Assembly (NCBI GenBank): GCA_964628235.1 | Contig: CAZVLU010000005.1 | Location: forward strand, 1 to 64,000 | Direction: 5' to 3' | Source of the DNA: CAMAVH01 sp964628235 | Lineage (GTDB): Bacteria; Pseudomonadota; Alphaproteobacteria; SMXQ01 | Length of the DNA: 64,000 nt | Shown here: in pieces, positions 34,516 to 43,640 of the stretch | Numbering within the stretch: the stretch's first letter is position 1 | Layout of the letters: every line of letters starts with the position of its first letter | The notes under the pieces: generated by a model | Told to the model about the DNA's origin: nothing | The model's input: the letters and a program-made list of their open reading frames with translations, nothing else | The model's database searches: none | Made by a program: the position numbers and the translations under genes

Positions 34516-35730
34516 TTAATGCCTCGTCTTCACGCGAAGCCATAGCACTGCCACGAGTGCTGCCAGCACAAGCGGCGTCACCACCAAGTTGACGAATATC
34601 CAACCCAATTGATGCTGCACTGCACCGGAGGCCAAAGAGGCGAGCGCCACCGCGCCGAAAATGACGAACTCGTTGAGGCCCTGAACGCGCGCCCTCTCGG
34701 CGGCGTCATGGGTGGCGGTGAGCAACGCCGTCGCGCCGATGAACATGAAATTCCAGCCCACCCCGAGCAGCACGAGGGCGACGATATAGTTCGGGAAATC
34801 GGTACCCGAGAGATTGATGCCGACGCAAGCCAGGATCAGCAGCGCGCCTGTGGCGATCACGCGATGAACGCCAAAACGCGCGATGAGATGGCCGGTGAAG
34901 AAGCTCGGCGCGAACATCGCGAAGACATGCCACTGGATGACGGTGGCGGCATGGTCGAACGGATGGTGATGCCCGACCATGGAGAGCGGCGTCGCCGTCA
35001 TCACCAAGTTCATCGAGGCATAGCCGGCGACGGCGGCGAACATGGCGACCAGAAAAGCCGGCCGGCGCAGAATAACCGCCCAAGGCGCCCCGCTTTGCCC
35101 CGGCCCCACGGCTGCGGGTTTGGGGATGTCGATGCCCGAGAGCATAAGGAGCGCCAGCAAATGCACGCCGGCGAGCAAAGCGAAGCTGCCGGCGTAGATC
35201 GTGCCGGCAATGGCGTCGACGCCGAGCTTGGCCAAATTCGGCCCGATGAACGCCGCGACCACGCCGCCCGCCATCACCAAGGAAATCGCCTTGGCGCGGA
35301 AAGCAGGATCGGCCGTGTCGGCAGCCGCGAAACGATAGAAGGCTGCGCAGCCGTTGAGCACGCCGATCAAGAGCGCCGCGAGGCAAAACAGCAAGAAATC
35401 ATGCCACAGCAGGGCCAGCAGGCTCAGCCCCGCGCCGGCGATGCCGCAGGCCGCGCCGAGCCCGACGCCGGCGCGCCGACCGAAGCGGCGCATGAACAGC
35501 GACGCCGGAATCGTCGCCGCCATGGTGGCGATGAATTGCAAAGACAGCGGCAAGGTCGCAAGGATGGGATTGGGCGTGAGCGACGCGCCGGCAAGCGCCG
35601 TGACGGTTAGCACCAGCGAGGTGCCGCTCATGTAAAGCGCCTGACAAATAGCCAGCAAAGCCACGTTGCGCCGCGCGCGGCGGCGTTGGGCCTCATCAGA
35701 TGCGGAAGGGTCGGCGGCGACGGCGTTCAT
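34516..35730 (-). CDS. MFS transporter
   Basis: A 404-residue carrier with twelve predicted membrane segments. The loop after TM2 reads PASLFMRRFGRRAGVGLGAA, a variant of the MFS motif, and the second half has FTGHLIARFGVHRVIATGALL. The N-terminus is hydrophilic and basic (AQRRRARRNVA). Substrate is unknown. It is separate from the other MFS gene at 15284 and not closely similar to it by eye. Confidence 0.85.
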   Translation of the reverse strand: MNAVAADPSASDEAQRRRARRNVALLAICQALYMSGTSLVLTVTALAGASLTPNPILATLPLSLQFIATMAATIPASLFMRRFGRRAGVGLGAACGIAGAGLSLLALLWHDFLLFCLAALLIGVLNGCAAFYRFAAADTADPAFRAKAISLVMAGGVVAAFIGPNLAKLGVDAIAGTIYAGSFALLAGVHLLALLMLSGIDIPKPAAVGPGQSGAPWAVILRRPAFLVAMFAAVAGYASMNLVMTATPLSMVGHHHPFDHAATVIQWHVFAMFAPSFFTGHLIARFGVHRVIATGALLILACVGINLSGTDFPNYIVALVLLGVGWNFMFIGATALLTATHDAAERARVQGLNEFVIFGAVALASLASGAVQHQLGWIFVNLVVTPLVLAALVAVLWLRVKTRH

Positions 35731-35780
35731 GCGCCAGGGAGGATGCGCCCGCCCTGCTGCTTAGGCAATGGGGGCCTAAG

Positions 35781-36263
35781 CTAATTCAGCGGACGCTGGG
35801 AAACGCCGCGCACCAGGATGCTGTTGACCACGCCGGGACCGAGCAGCTTGTCGCTGACTCGCGCTAGGCGAATTTTCACCACCTGCTGATCGAACAATTG
35901 GCCATCGGCGCGCTTGATCGCCAGCAGGCCGTAGAGATCGCGCAAATAGGCATCGTAAAGCTTGTAGCGGTCGGTGATGACTTTATCGCGGTTCTTCTCG
36001 CCCTTGGTCTCGACGACGATGGCGATGTTCACGTGATCGGTCACCTCGTTGTCGCGGATGACCGGGATGCTGAACAGCGGCAGCGGCAGATGCTCGACCA
36101 ACTCGCCGCCGAACATGGCGCGGATCTTATCTTGGGCCGAGGGGTCGTCTTTCTTGCCATCGCCGGCGGCTTGAGCAGCAGACGTGAAACCGCCCAGTCC
36201 CGCCGCCCAAAAGGCCAGCAGGAACAGCGCCAGACCGACAGAGCGTGCGCGCGGCTTTTCCAT
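35781..36263 (-). CDS. Exported hypothetical protein
   Basis: A 160-residue protein with a signal peptide or single membrane anchor (SVGLALFLLAFWAAGLGGFTSAAQAA). A mixed charged domain of about 110 residues follows (PLPLFSIPVIRDNEVTDHVNIAIVVETKGEKNRDKV ... ARVSDKLLGPGVVNSILVRGVSQ). The layout recalls FliL-like periplasmic domains, but no family can be asserted. Start at 36263 chosen because the hydrophobic leader begins right after it. Confidence 0.7.
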   Translation of the reverse strand: MEKPRARSVGLALFLLAFWAAGLGGFTSAAQAAGDGKKDDPSAQDKIRAMFGGELVEHLPLPLFSIPVIRDNEVTDHVNIAIVVETKGEKNRDKVITDRYKLYDAYLRDLYGLLAIKRADGQLFDQQVVKIRLARVSDKLLGPGVVNSILVRGVSQRPLN

Positions 36264-36312
36264 GCCGCCAGCCTGGCGGCGGCGGGTAAAGATCGCGTTA
36301 AAGCTGAAAGGC

Positions 36313-36888
36313 TCAGGCGGCGCCGAGAATGCGTCCGGCCGGCGGCGTCGAGAGGTGCAGCACCTCATAGGTCTGCACCGTATCGGCGCGGGCCTTATTC
36401 TTGCCTGCCGTTTCGTCGCGCCACAAACTGAAGCGAACCAATTCCCAGTGATCGGGATCGAGCGCCACGGCATGAGAATGAAGCCCCGAAATGCCGTGCA
36501 ATTTGTCATGGGCGGCGCGCTCGGCCTTGGCCAATTCCGATAGGCGCCCTTCCGGCGCGATGGCGTCGGATTCGCGCACGGCCAGAGTCGGCGTCATGCT
36601 GTGATCGAACACGTCGTAGCTGATGATGTTCCAGGTGCGCACGCGCGGGCGGCTAAAAGTGTCGCTGACATTCTGGAAGACGTCGCCGATCAGGAAGTCG
36701 CGGGCGGCGTCATGGTCGGCCCAAATATAGAACGGGGCGTAAAGGCGATCCGTCGGGCTGAACAGATAGGACTTGTGGGCGAGGCCCGGCAAGTTGTCGA
36801 ACATCGAGTAGCGCTGCTGGACGCGGGTGCGGATGTTCTGCGCGCCATAATCGTCGGCGAGCCGAATCGTGTACTGCATGGCGATCAT
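36313..36888 (-). CDS. DUF4865 family protein
   Basis: About 191 residues beginning MIAMQYTIRLADDYGAQNIR, with FDNLPGLAHKSYLFSPTDRLYAPFYIWADHDAARDFL, the pattern of DUF4865. This family has a ferredoxin-like, monooxygenase-type fold and no known function. Start at ATG 36888; a GTG at 36900 is also in frame. It lies 49 bases upstream of the exported hypothetical gene, on the same strand. Confidence 0.75.
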   Translation of the reverse strand: MIAMQYTIRLADDYGAQNIRTRVQQRYSMFDNLPGLAHKSYLFSPTDRLYAPFYIWADHDAARDFLIGDVFQNVSDTFSRPRVRTWNIISYDVFDHSMTPTLAVRESDAIAPEGRLSELAKAERAAHDKLHGISGLHSHAVALDPDHWELVRFSLWRDETAGKNKARADTVQTYEVLHLSTPPAGRILGAA

Positions 36889-36921
36889 GGCGGGGGACAC
36901 CTTACGCTTGTGACAGCTTCG

Positions 36922-36955
36922 TTTACTCGGAGGCTGGGTTTACTCGAAGGCTGGG
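36922..36955. repeat. Perfectly adjacent 17-bp tandem repeat
   Basis: Two consecutive 17-base units, TTTACTCGGAGGCTGGG and TTTACTCGAAGGCTGGG (one mismatch), in the 172-base gap between the DUF4865 gene and thiL. No promoter or terminator role is evident. Confidence 0.8.
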
Positions 36956-37060
36956 ATTTTCGACAAATGTTCTCGCCGCATGGCACCTATGCATGACATT
37001 TCAATAACTTGGCCAGCCTCATTAAAGCTTTGAAGAAATCGGTTTAAACTATTGCTTTGA

Positions 37061-38080
37061 TTAGAAATGCCTATAGCCCTTTCGCATTAGCGAAATAACT
37101 TGGCCGGCACCATCGAGAACGGTAACTCCGTTGCCTGGTTCGATCCGACCGATGGCTGTGACAGCCACCCCCAGCCCTAGCGCGACATCACGGACAGCGC
37201 GTTCGGCCTCCGGCGCGGCGGTGAAAAGCATTTCGTAATCGTCACCACCGGTGAGCAAACGGACGCGACTCTCGGCCTCCGGCAGCGCCGCCATGGCCGC
37301 CGGCGAGACCGGGACATCCGCCGCCACGAAGCGCGCAGCAAGGCCTGAGGCGGCGCAGATATGACCCAGGTCGGCGACAAGCCCATCGGAGACGTCGGCA
37401 GCGGCATGAACCCCGGGCACGGCGGCGAGCGCCTGGCCAAAGGCAACGCGTGGCAGCGGCAAGCGATAACGCTCGATCAGCGCGGCGCGATGCGCGCCAG
37501 CCAAGCCGGCGAATTCGCCCTGCTGAAGCGCGAGGCCAAGATGGGCATCGCCGATGGTGCCGGTGACGAAGACGATGTCGCCGGCCTGAGCGCCCGAACG
37601 CAGCAACGGCGCGCGGCCAACCGGCATCAAGCCTACAGCGGTCAGCGAGAGTGTGAGCGGCCCAGGGGTGCGCGTGGTGTCGCCGCCGGCGAGCGGAAAG
37701 GCATATTCAGCCGCGTCAGCCGCTAGACCCTTGGCGAAAGCGGCGACCCAGCCCTCCTCCGTGCCACCAGGCAAATAAATGGGCGGCAGGCAGATCGTGA
37801 GCAGGCAGGCGTAAGGCGTCGCGCCTTTGGCGGCGAGATCGGACAGATTCACACGCATCAGCTTGCGCGCGATCAGGTCCGGCGGGTCGTTTTCGAAGAA
37901 ATGCACGCCGGCGACCATGGCGTCGGCAGTGACGACAAGGCGCGCGCCGGCGGGCGGATCGAACAGCGCGACGTCGTCCTTGAGGCCCAACGCGCCAGGA
38001 AAGGCCGCTGCGATGGGCGCAAAGTAACGCGCGATCAGATCGAATTCGCCGGCCACGGAAGATTGGGGCGCGGCGACCAT
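37061..38080 (-). CDS. thiL: Thiamine-monophosphate kinase
   Basis: Phosphorylates thiamine monophosphate to the active diphosphate. The 339-residue product has the ThiL/PurM-like motifs: FDLIARYFAPI start, LKDDVALFDPPAGARLVVTADAMVAGVHF, ARKLMRVNLSDLAAKGATPYACLL, and LAGGDTTRTPGPLTLSLTAVG. It also has AADVSDGLVADLGHICAASGL and RLLTGGDDYEMLFTA. It lies 6 bases after nusB, in the usual ribH-nusB-thiL order. Confidence 0.97.
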   Translation of the reverse strand: MVAAPQSSVAGEFDLIARYFAPIAAAFPGALGLKDDVALFDPPAGARLVVTADAMVAGVHFFENDPPDLIARKLMRVNLSDLAAKGATPYACLLTICLPPIYLPGGTEEGWVAAFAKGLAADAAEYAFPLAGGDTTRTPGPLTLSLTAVGLMPVGRAPLLRSGAQAGDIVFVTGTIGDAHLGLALQQGEFAGLAGAHRAALIERYRLPLPRVAFGQALAAVPGVHAAADVSDGLVADLGHICAASGLAARFVAADVPVSPAAMAALPEAESRVRLLTGGDDYEMLFTAAPEAERAVRDVALGLGVAVTAIGRIEPGNGVTVLDGAGQVISLMRKGYRHF

Positions 38081-38086
38081 GCGGCC

Positions 38087-38605
38087 TTAGGAGCGCGCGG
38101 CGGCCGAGCCCGCCATCTCGCCATCGCGGAAACTGCGGGCGATCTTATCGAGCACGCCGTTGACCAAGCCCGGCTCCTGCCCGGCATAGAAGGCGTGAGC
38201 GACATCGACATATTCGGTGATGACGACGCGCGGCGGAATGTCGGTGCGCTCGGTCAGCTCGAACGCGCCCGCCTCCAAAATGCGGCGCAGCACCAGCTCG
38301 AGCCGGCCCACCGTCCAATCGCCCGACAGCGACGCGCCGACGATCTCGTCGAGCCCTTCGCGCTTGGCCGAAACGCCGACGACCAGGGCGTTGAACAAGC
38401 CTTTGTCGAACTGGACGAGCTTTTCCTCAAGCCAGCCCTCGGCATGCTCGGGATCGAGGAACTGCGCGACCACAGCAGCGCCGGAAATGCCGGTCATATC
38501 CATTTGATAGAGCGCCTGCACGGCGGCGAGGCGCGCCGACGAGCGGCGCACAGCATTGTTTCTAACGCCAGCATTCTTTGCCGAAGGTTTGGACTCGCTG
38601 GTCAC
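38087..38605 (-). CDS. nusB: Transcription antitermination factor NusB
   Basis: RNA-binding factor that works with NusE (S10) at boxA in rRNA operons and some phage operons. The helical product of about 172 residues shows RRSSARLAAVQALYQMDMTG and the C-terminal FELTERTDIPPRVVITEYVDVAHAFYAGQEPGLVNGVLDKIAR block. A GTG start at 38605 with GAGGG five bases upstream is preferred to a TTG at 38620. It begins 7 bases after the ribH stop. Confidence 0.95.
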   Translation of the reverse strand: MTSESKPSAKNAGVRNNAVRRSSARLAAVQALYQMDMTGISGAAVVAQFLDPEHAEGWLEEKLVQFDKGLFNALVVGVSAKREGLDEIVGASLSGDWTVGRLELVLRRILEAGAFELTERTDIPPRVVITEYVDVAHAFYAGQEPGLVNGVLDKIARSFRDGEMAGSAAARS

Positions 38606-38612
38606 GCCGCCC

Positions 38613-39077
38613 TCAAACAACCGGAAGGCCGAAGTGGCGCTTCATCTTGATCATGTCGAGACAGGCGCGCGTCACCGTGCCGCCCTTGTCGCCCTCGGTC
38701 ACGCGCGCGCGCGCCCAAGCTTGCGCCTCGTTCTCGACGGTCAGGATGCCGTAGCCGATGGCGATGTTGTGACGCAGCGCCAAGTCTTGCAGGCCGCGGG
38801 CGCTTTCGCCGCAGACGTAATCGTAATGGGTCGTCTCGCCGCGGATGACGCAGCCGAGCCCGACATAGCCGTCGAACGCCTTGCGCTTCGGATCGAGCTT
38901 CTGCGCCGCGACGGCGAATTGCACCGCCGCCGGCACTTCAAACGCGCCGGGCACCGAGAATTTCTCGTAGGTCGCCCCGGCAGCCTTGATGGCGGCGAGC
39001 GCGCCCTTCAGCATCTCGTCGGCGATGTCTTCGTAGAAGCGGGCTTCGACGATCATGATATGCGGCGCGTCGGACAA
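38613..39077 (-). CDS. ribH: 6,7-dimethyl-8-ribityllumazine synthase
   Basis: Penultimate enzyme of riboflavin synthesis. The 154-residue product shows VEARFYEDIADEMLKGALAAIKAAG, the substrate loop SVPGAFEVPAAVQ, and GCVIRGETTHYDYVCGESARGL with the catalytic histidine. A TTG start at 39077 (SDAPHIMIVEARFY) is preceded by AGGAG seven bases upstream, which decides it over a TTG five codons earlier. Confidence 0.96.
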   Translation of the reverse strand: MSDAPHIMIVEARFYEDIADEMLKGALAAIKAAGATYEKFSVPGAFEVPAAVQFAVAAQKLDPKRKAFDGYVGLGCVIRGETTHYDYVCGESARGLQDLALRHNIAIGYGILTVENEAQAWARARVTEGDKGGTVTRACLDMIKMKRHFGLPVV

Positions 39078-39179
39078 CTCAGATCTCCTCAATCAAGACG
39101 AAGGGCGGACCATACGGCAAAGCCCGGCCCCCGCAAAGCGGCGGCTAAAGCTTTCTTACGGCACGGCTTTTTGGCCGGA

Positions 39180-39788
39180 TTACTCTTTGCCGAGGGCGCG
39201 GGCGACGTAACGGGCCAGCATGTCGATCTCGATGTTCACGGGATCGCCGGCCTGGGCCTTGCCGAAGGTGGTCTCCTTCAGCGTGTGCGGAATGATGTTC
39301 ACGGCGAAGGTCTCGTCCGCCACCTGGTTCACGGTGAGCGACACGCCGTTGAGCGTGATCGAGCCTTTGGCCGCGATGTAGGACATCAGCTTGGCCGGCG
39401 CGCGGAAGGTGAAGGCCGTGCTGCCCCATTTATCGCCGACCGGAATGGCCGAGACGATCTCGCCGACGCCGTCGACATGACCCGACACGATATGGCCGCC
39501 GAACTCGTCGCCGACCTTCATGGCGCGTTCGAGATTGATGGCCGTGCCTGCGGTCCAGTTCGCCAATGTGGTTAACGACAGGGTTTCCGGCGAAGCCTCG
39601 ACGGCAAACCAGTTCTGGCCCGCATCCGTGCCCTTCTCGATCACCGTCAGGCAGACGCCCGAGCAAGCGATCGACGCGCCCAGCGCGATGCCGGCCGGAT
39701 CGTAGACCGTGTCGATGTCGAGGCGGACGTCGGTGCCCGGCACGACGCGCCGCACCCGACCGATGTCGGAGATGATTCCTGTGAACAT
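39180..39788 (-). CDS. ribE: Riboflavin synthase (alpha chain)
   Basis: Dismutates two lumazine molecules to riboflavin. The 202-residue product has the duplicated barrel: first copy MFTGIISDIGRVRRV...DIDTVYDPAGIALGASIACSGVCLTV, second copy MKVGDEFGGHIVSGHVDGVGEI...KGSITLNGVSLTV. Each copy contains the substrate-binding C/S-GxxLTV pattern. It lies 9 bases after ribD. No FMN riboswitch was recognised near the cluster. Confidence 0.97.
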   Translation of the reverse strand: MFTGIISDIGRVRRVVPGTDVRLDIDTVYDPAGIALGASIACSGVCLTVIEKGTDAGQNWFAVEASPETLSLTTLANWTAGTAINLERAMKVGDEFGGHIVSGHVDGVGEIVSAIPVGDKWGSTAFTFRAPAKLMSYIAAKGSITLNGVSLTVNQVADETFAVNIIPHTLKETTFGKAQAGDPVNIEIDMLARYVARALGKE

Positions 39789-39797
39789 GGCTTTAAG

Positions 39798-40895
39798 TTA
39801 ATGCGCCCGCGCGTAGTATTCCACCAGATCGTCGCCGACCTGCCGGACTTCGCTGCGTTTGTAACGGTGCATGTCGGCCAGTTTTTCCACTCCGTAGGCC
39901 TGGGTCGCCTGTTTGCCGTCGCCGCCCATCAGGCTCGGGGCATGGAACCAGACCAGCCGATCGATCAAATCCTCACGCAGCAGGGCGCCGGCCAGCTTGG
40001 CGCCGCCTTCAGCCAGCAGCGTCGTCAAGCCGCGCGCGGACAGCGCTTCCAGCATCGGCAGCAGCAGCGGCTTATGTTCGGCGTCGCCAGCAACTTCGAT
40101 CACTTGGCAGCCGACATCTTCAAAGGCTTTGCGGCGGTCGGGGTCGACACCCGCCGTCACAACCATCCAGGTCGGCGTCTCGCGCGCCGTCGCCACGAGC
40201 TTGCAAGTCAACGGCGACCGCAGCCGGCTGTCGGCGACGATGCGGACAGGCGAGCGGTCTTCGAGGCCTGGAATCCGGCAAGTCAGCATCGGATCATCGG
40301 CCAGCAACGTGCGAAAGCCGACAATGATGCCGTCGTTGGTGGCGCGCAGCATATGGCCGACCTGACGCGCCGGCTCGCCGGTGATCCACTGGCTCTCGCC
40401 GGTTTTGGTGGCGATGCGTCCGTCGAGCGTTGTCGCGAGCTTGAGCGTGATGAGCGGGCGGCCGCGACGTACTTTGCTGAAGAAGCCCGCGTTCAGTTCT
40501 TCGACTTCGGCCTGGCAAACGCCGACCGTCACCTCGATGCCGGCGTCCTTGAGCATCTTAATGCCGGCGCCGTTGACGCGCGGATCGGGATCGCCGCAGG
40601 CGACGACGACGCGCTTCACGCCGGCTTCGATCAAAGCGCTGGCGCAGGGCGGCGTCTGGCCGTGATGGCTGCAAGGCTCCAGGGTGACATAGGCGGTGCC
40701 GCCCTTGGCGCGGCCGCTGGCGCGCGCGAGCGCTTCGGTTTCCGCATGGGGACGGCCGCCGCGCTGGGTCCAGCCACGACCGGCGACTTGGCCGCCCGCG
40801 TCGAGAATGACGCAGCCGACCGCCGGGTTGGGCCAAACCACGCCGAGGCCACGGCGCGCCAAGGTCAGCGCGGCCTTCATCCAATCCTTATCCAT
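39798..40895 (-). CDS. ribD: Bifunctional riboflavin deaminase/reductase RibD
   Basis: Deaminates and reduces the early pyrimidine intermediates of riboflavin synthesis. The 365-residue product has an N-terminal cytidine-deaminase-like zinc site: GGRPHAETEAL (HAE) and TLEPCSHHGQTPPCASAL (PCxxxxxxxxC). The C-terminal reductase domain (about 145-365) contains LKLATTLDGRIATKTGESQWITG and LLAEGGAKLAGALL. Start at 40895 (MDKDWMKAALTLARRG) chosen on alignment. Confidence 0.97.
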   Translation of the reverse strand: MDKDWMKAALTLARRGLGVVWPNPAVGCVILDAGGQVAGRGWTQRGGRPHAETEALARASGRAKGGTAYVTLEPCSHHGQTPPCASALIEAGVKRVVVACGDPDPRVNGAGIKMLKDAGIEVTVGVCQAEVEELNAGFFSKVRRGRPLITLKLATTLDGRIATKTGESQWITGEPARQVGHMLRATNDGIIVGFRTLLADDPMLTCRIPGLEDRSPVRIVADSRLRSPLTCKLVATARETPTWMVVTAGVDPDRRKAFEDVGCQVIEVAGDAEHKPLLLPMLEALSARGLTTLLAEGGAKLAGALLREDLIDRLVWFHAPSLMGGDGKQATQAYGVEKLADMHRYKRSEVRQVGDDLVEYYARAH

Positions 40896-40902
40896 AGCCG
40901 GG

Positions 40903-41370
40903 TTACTCGCGATCGATGACGCCGCCGCCAAGCTTGCCGAGGAAATCCTCGAAATCCTTGGCTTCGCGGAAGTTGCGATAGACCGAGGCGAAGCGGACAT
41001 AGGCGACCTTGTCGAGATTGGCCAGCGCGTCCATGACCAATTCGCCGATCACGGTCGAGGGAATCTCGCTCTCGCCAGAACTTTCCAGGCGACGCTGGAT
41101 CGAATTGACGATGCGCTCGACTTGCTCGTCGTCGATCGGGCGCTTGCGCACGGCGATGCGGATCGAGCGGGCCAACTTGTCGCGGTCGAACGGCGCGCGC
41201 TGGCCGCCCTTCTTGATCACCGTCAGTTCGCGCAGATACACGCGCTCGAAGGTCGTCCAACGCGAGCCGCAGGCCGGACAGAAGCGACGGCGGCGAATCG
41301 CCGCATTGTCTTCGGTCGGACGCGAGTCCTTCACCTGGGTGTCGTCATGACCGCAGAACGGGCAACGCAT
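40903..41370 (-). CDS. nrdR: Transcriptional repressor NrdR
   Basis: ATP/dATP-sensing repressor of ribonucleotide reductase genes. The 155-residue product starts with the zinc ribbon MRCPFCGHDD...FCPACGSRW (two CxxC). An ATP-cone follows (ELTVIKKGGQRAPFDRDKLARSIRIAVRKRP...VAYVRFASVYRNFREAKDFEDFL). It lies between glyA and ribD, the classic glyA-nrdR-ribD order. Confidence 0.97.
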   Translation of the reverse strand: MRCPFCGHDDTQVKDSRPTEDNAAIRRRRFCPACGSRWTTFERVYLRELTVIKKGGQRAPFDRDKLARSIRIAVRKRPIDDEQVERIVNSIQRRLESSGESEIPSTVIGELVMDALANLDKVAYVRFASVYRNFREAKDFEDFLGKLGGGVIDRE

Positions 41371-41398
41371 CGTCTATCTCCCCCACACGCAGCGCGCG

Positions 41399-42709
41399 TT
41401 ATTTCATATCGGCGTAAATCGGGAAGCGCTCGCAAAGTTCGAGCACTTTCCGGCGCACTGCCGCTTCGGCTTTGGCGTTATCGTCCGGATTGGCGGCGAG
41501 GCCATCGAGCACTTCACCGATGTACTGGCCGATGGTCTTCCATTCGGCGATGCCGAAGCCGCGCGTCGTGCCGGCCGGCGTGCCGAGACGCACGCCCGAG
41601 GTGACGAACGGCTTCTCGGGATCGAACGGAATGGCGTTCTTGTTGCAGGTGATGCCGGCGCGCTCGAGGCTGGCTTCGGCCAGCTTGCCGGTGAGCTTCT
41701 TGGGGCGCAGATCGACCAACATCAGATGCGTGTCGGTGCCGCCCGACACGATATCGACGCCCTGCCCGACCAGCGTTTCCGCCAACGCCTTGGCGTTGTC
41801 GCGCACGGCGGCGGCGTAAAGCTTGAAGTCGGGCGTCAGCGCTTCGCCGAAGGCCACGGCCTTGCCGGCGATGACATGCATCAGCGGGCCGCCCTGGATG
41901 CCCGGGAAGATCGATGAATTGAACTTTTTGCCGAGCTCGAGATCGTTCGACAGGATCATGCCGCCGCGCGGACCGCGCAAAGTCTTGTGCGTCGTCGTGG
42001 TGACGACATGGGCGTGCGGCAGCGGACTCGGATGCGCGCCGCCGGCGACGAGGCCGGCGAAGTGGGCCATGTCGACCATGAAAAACGCGCCGACCGCGTC
42101 GGCGATTTTGCGGAATCGCGCGAAGTCGATGATGCGCGGATAGGCCGACCCGCCGGCGATGATCATCTTCGGCTTATGCTCGTTGGCGAGGCGCTCGACT
42201 TCGTCGTAGTCGATCAGGTTGTTGTCCTGACGCACGCCGTACTGCACGGCGTTGAACCACTTGCCAGACTGGTTGGGCGCCGCGCCGTGGGTGAGATGGC
42301 CGCCGGCGGCGAGCGACATGCCGAGAACCGTGTCGCCCGGCTTGATCAGCGCGAAGAACACGGCCTGATTGGCCTGGCTGCCCGAATTGGGCTGCACGTT
42401 GACATATTCGCAGGAGAACAGCTGCTTGGCGCGGTCGATGGCCAACTGCTCGACGACGTCGACGAATTCGCAGCCGCCGTAGTAGCGCTTGCCGGGATAG
42501 CCTTCGGCGTATTTGTTGGTCAAAACCGAGCCCTGCGCGTCGATCACAGCGCGCGAGACGATATTTTCGGAAGCGATCAGCTCGATCTGAGTCTGCTGGC
42601 GATCCAATTCGCCCTGCATAGCCTTGAACAAGGCGGGATCCTTGTCTTCCAGGCTTTGCTGGAAGAAACGATCGAGATTGGAACCGGCTTTGGCGGCAGT
42701 CGCAGACAT
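41399..42709 (-). CDS. glyA: Serine hydroxymethyltransferase
   Basis: Interconverts serine and glycine, feeding one-carbon units to tetrahydrofolate. The 436-residue product has IELIASENIVSRAVIDAQGSVLTNKYAEGYPGKRYYGGCEFVD, the AGLVAGGAHPSPLPHA block, and the PLP lysine K242 in TTTTHKTLRGPRGGM. Length and termini are typical. No glycine riboswitch was recognised in the 42 bases to rpiB. Confidence 0.98.
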   Translation of the reverse strand: MSATAAKAGSNLDRFFQQSLEDKDPALFKAMQGELDRQQTQIELIASENIVSRAVIDAQGSVLTNKYAEGYPGKRYYGGCEFVDVVEQLAIDRAKQLFSCEYVNVQPNSGSQANQAVFFALIKPGDTVLGMSLAAGGHLTHGAAPNQSGKWFNAVQYGVRQDNNLIDYDEVERLANEHKPKMIIAGGSAYPRIIDFARFRKIADAVGAFFMVDMAHFAGLVAGGAHPSPLPHAHVVTTTTHKTLRGPRGGMILSNDLELGKKFNSSIFPGIQGGPLMHVIAGKAVAFGEALTPDFKLYAAAVRDNAKALAETLVGQGVDIVSGGTDTHLMLVDLRPKKLTGKLAEASLERAGITCNKNAIPFDPEKPFVTSGVRLGTPAGTTRGFGIAEWKTIGQYIGEVLDGLAANPDDNAKAEAAVRRKVLELCERFPIYADMK

Positions 42710-42751
42710 CAGACACAGACCTCTTGGTAAAACATGAACTCGCCGCTGCGT

Positions 42752-43195
42752 TCAGCAGGCGTGGGACATCTTGGCGACACGGCGGGCGTGGCGTCCGCCT
42801 TCGAATTCGGTTTTCAGAAAAACGTCGAGGCAATCCTTGGCCAGTTCGATGCCGAGGATGCGGCCGCCCATGACGATCACGTTGGCGTCGTTGTGCAAGC
42901 GCGACAGGCGAGCCGTCAAAGCGTCATGCACCAGCGCAGCGCGCAATTGGGTGTGGCGATTTGCCGCGATGCTGATGCCGATGCCGGTGCCGCACAGCAA
43001 GACGCCGCGCCCCGCCTGGCCCTCGCCGATCGCCTTGGCCATCAGATCGGCATAATCGGGATAGTCGACCGACTCGGGACCGTGGGTGCCGAGATCGAGA
43101 ACCTCGAAGCCTTTGGCGCGCAAGTCGTCGATCAAAAGCTGCTTCAGATCGTACCCGCCATGGTCGGATGCGATGGCAATGATGGCTGCGGACAT
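42752..43195 (-). CDS. rpiB: Ribose-5-phosphate isomerase B
   Basis: Interconverts ribose-5-phosphate and ribulose-5-phosphate. The 147-residue product shows IIAIASDHGGYDLKQLL and the catalytic cysteine motif GVLLCGTGIGISIAANRH, with ALVHDALTARLSRLHNDANVIVMGGRILG. Start ATG at 43195 with a GAGGA upstream; an in-frame TTG at 43213 is less likely. It is in the same direction as glyA. Confidence 0.95.
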   Translation of the reverse strand: MSAAIIAIASDHGGYDLKQLLIDDLRAKGFEVLDLGTHGPESVDYPDYADLMAKAIGEGQAGRGVLLCGTGIGISIAANRHTQLRAALVHDALTARLSRLHNDANVIVMGGRILGIELAKDCLDVFLKTEFEGGRHARRVAKMSHAC

Positions 43196-43410
43196 GTCGC
43201 CGAAAATCCTCAAAACGCGAGGGGCCTAAATACCATATGTCGAAAGGCCACGCCAGCGTGCCACTACCTGTCGCGAGTGGCGGTATTTTGGCAGTTTAGC
43301 CAGGAGAAAGGCGTATTTTGCGCCGACCTAGACATGACAAGGCGCGGCGAAGGCCGTGGCTATATTCACATAAAATATATGTATTTATAGAGAATTGGCT
43401 TCGTGGCTGC

Positions 43411-43632
43411 TCAACGCGCTTTACGCGACATGACGTAGTCGAGTTTGCGCAGCGCATTGGCCGTCATCAGGCGTTCGCCGAGACCGGCGGGCGCGATGAT
43501 CGACACTTCGGTCAAGCTGACGGGATCGAGCGCCGAGACTTTCACTTGGCGGCCCATACGGTGAAATTCGACGAGGGCTTCACGCGCGCCGCTGGCGAAC
43601 GGCCCCTCGGCTTCGAAGGCGGTCTGCGCCAT
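43411..43632 (-). CDS. Small conserved alphaproteobacterial protein
   Basis: A 73-residue protein that pairs with the LdtR-type regulator, 8 bases upstream. The central segment GRQVKVSALDPVSLTEVSIIAPAGLGE looks like a small beta-rich fold and the C-terminus is basic (ALRKLDYVMSRKAR). I believe it belongs to a short DUF family confined to alphaproteobacteria, but I cannot name it with certainty. Function is unknown. Confidence 0.7.
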   Translation of the reverse strand: MAQTAFEAEGPFASGAREALVEFHRMGRQVKVSALDPVSLTEVSIIAPAGLGERLMTANALRKLDYVMSRKAR

Positions 43633-43640
43633 GACGGGGA

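Noticed and set aside
39078..39179. FMN riboswitch near the riboflavin genes
   Set aside because: No RFN-element conserved segments were seen in the gaps of the ribD-ribE-ribH cluster.
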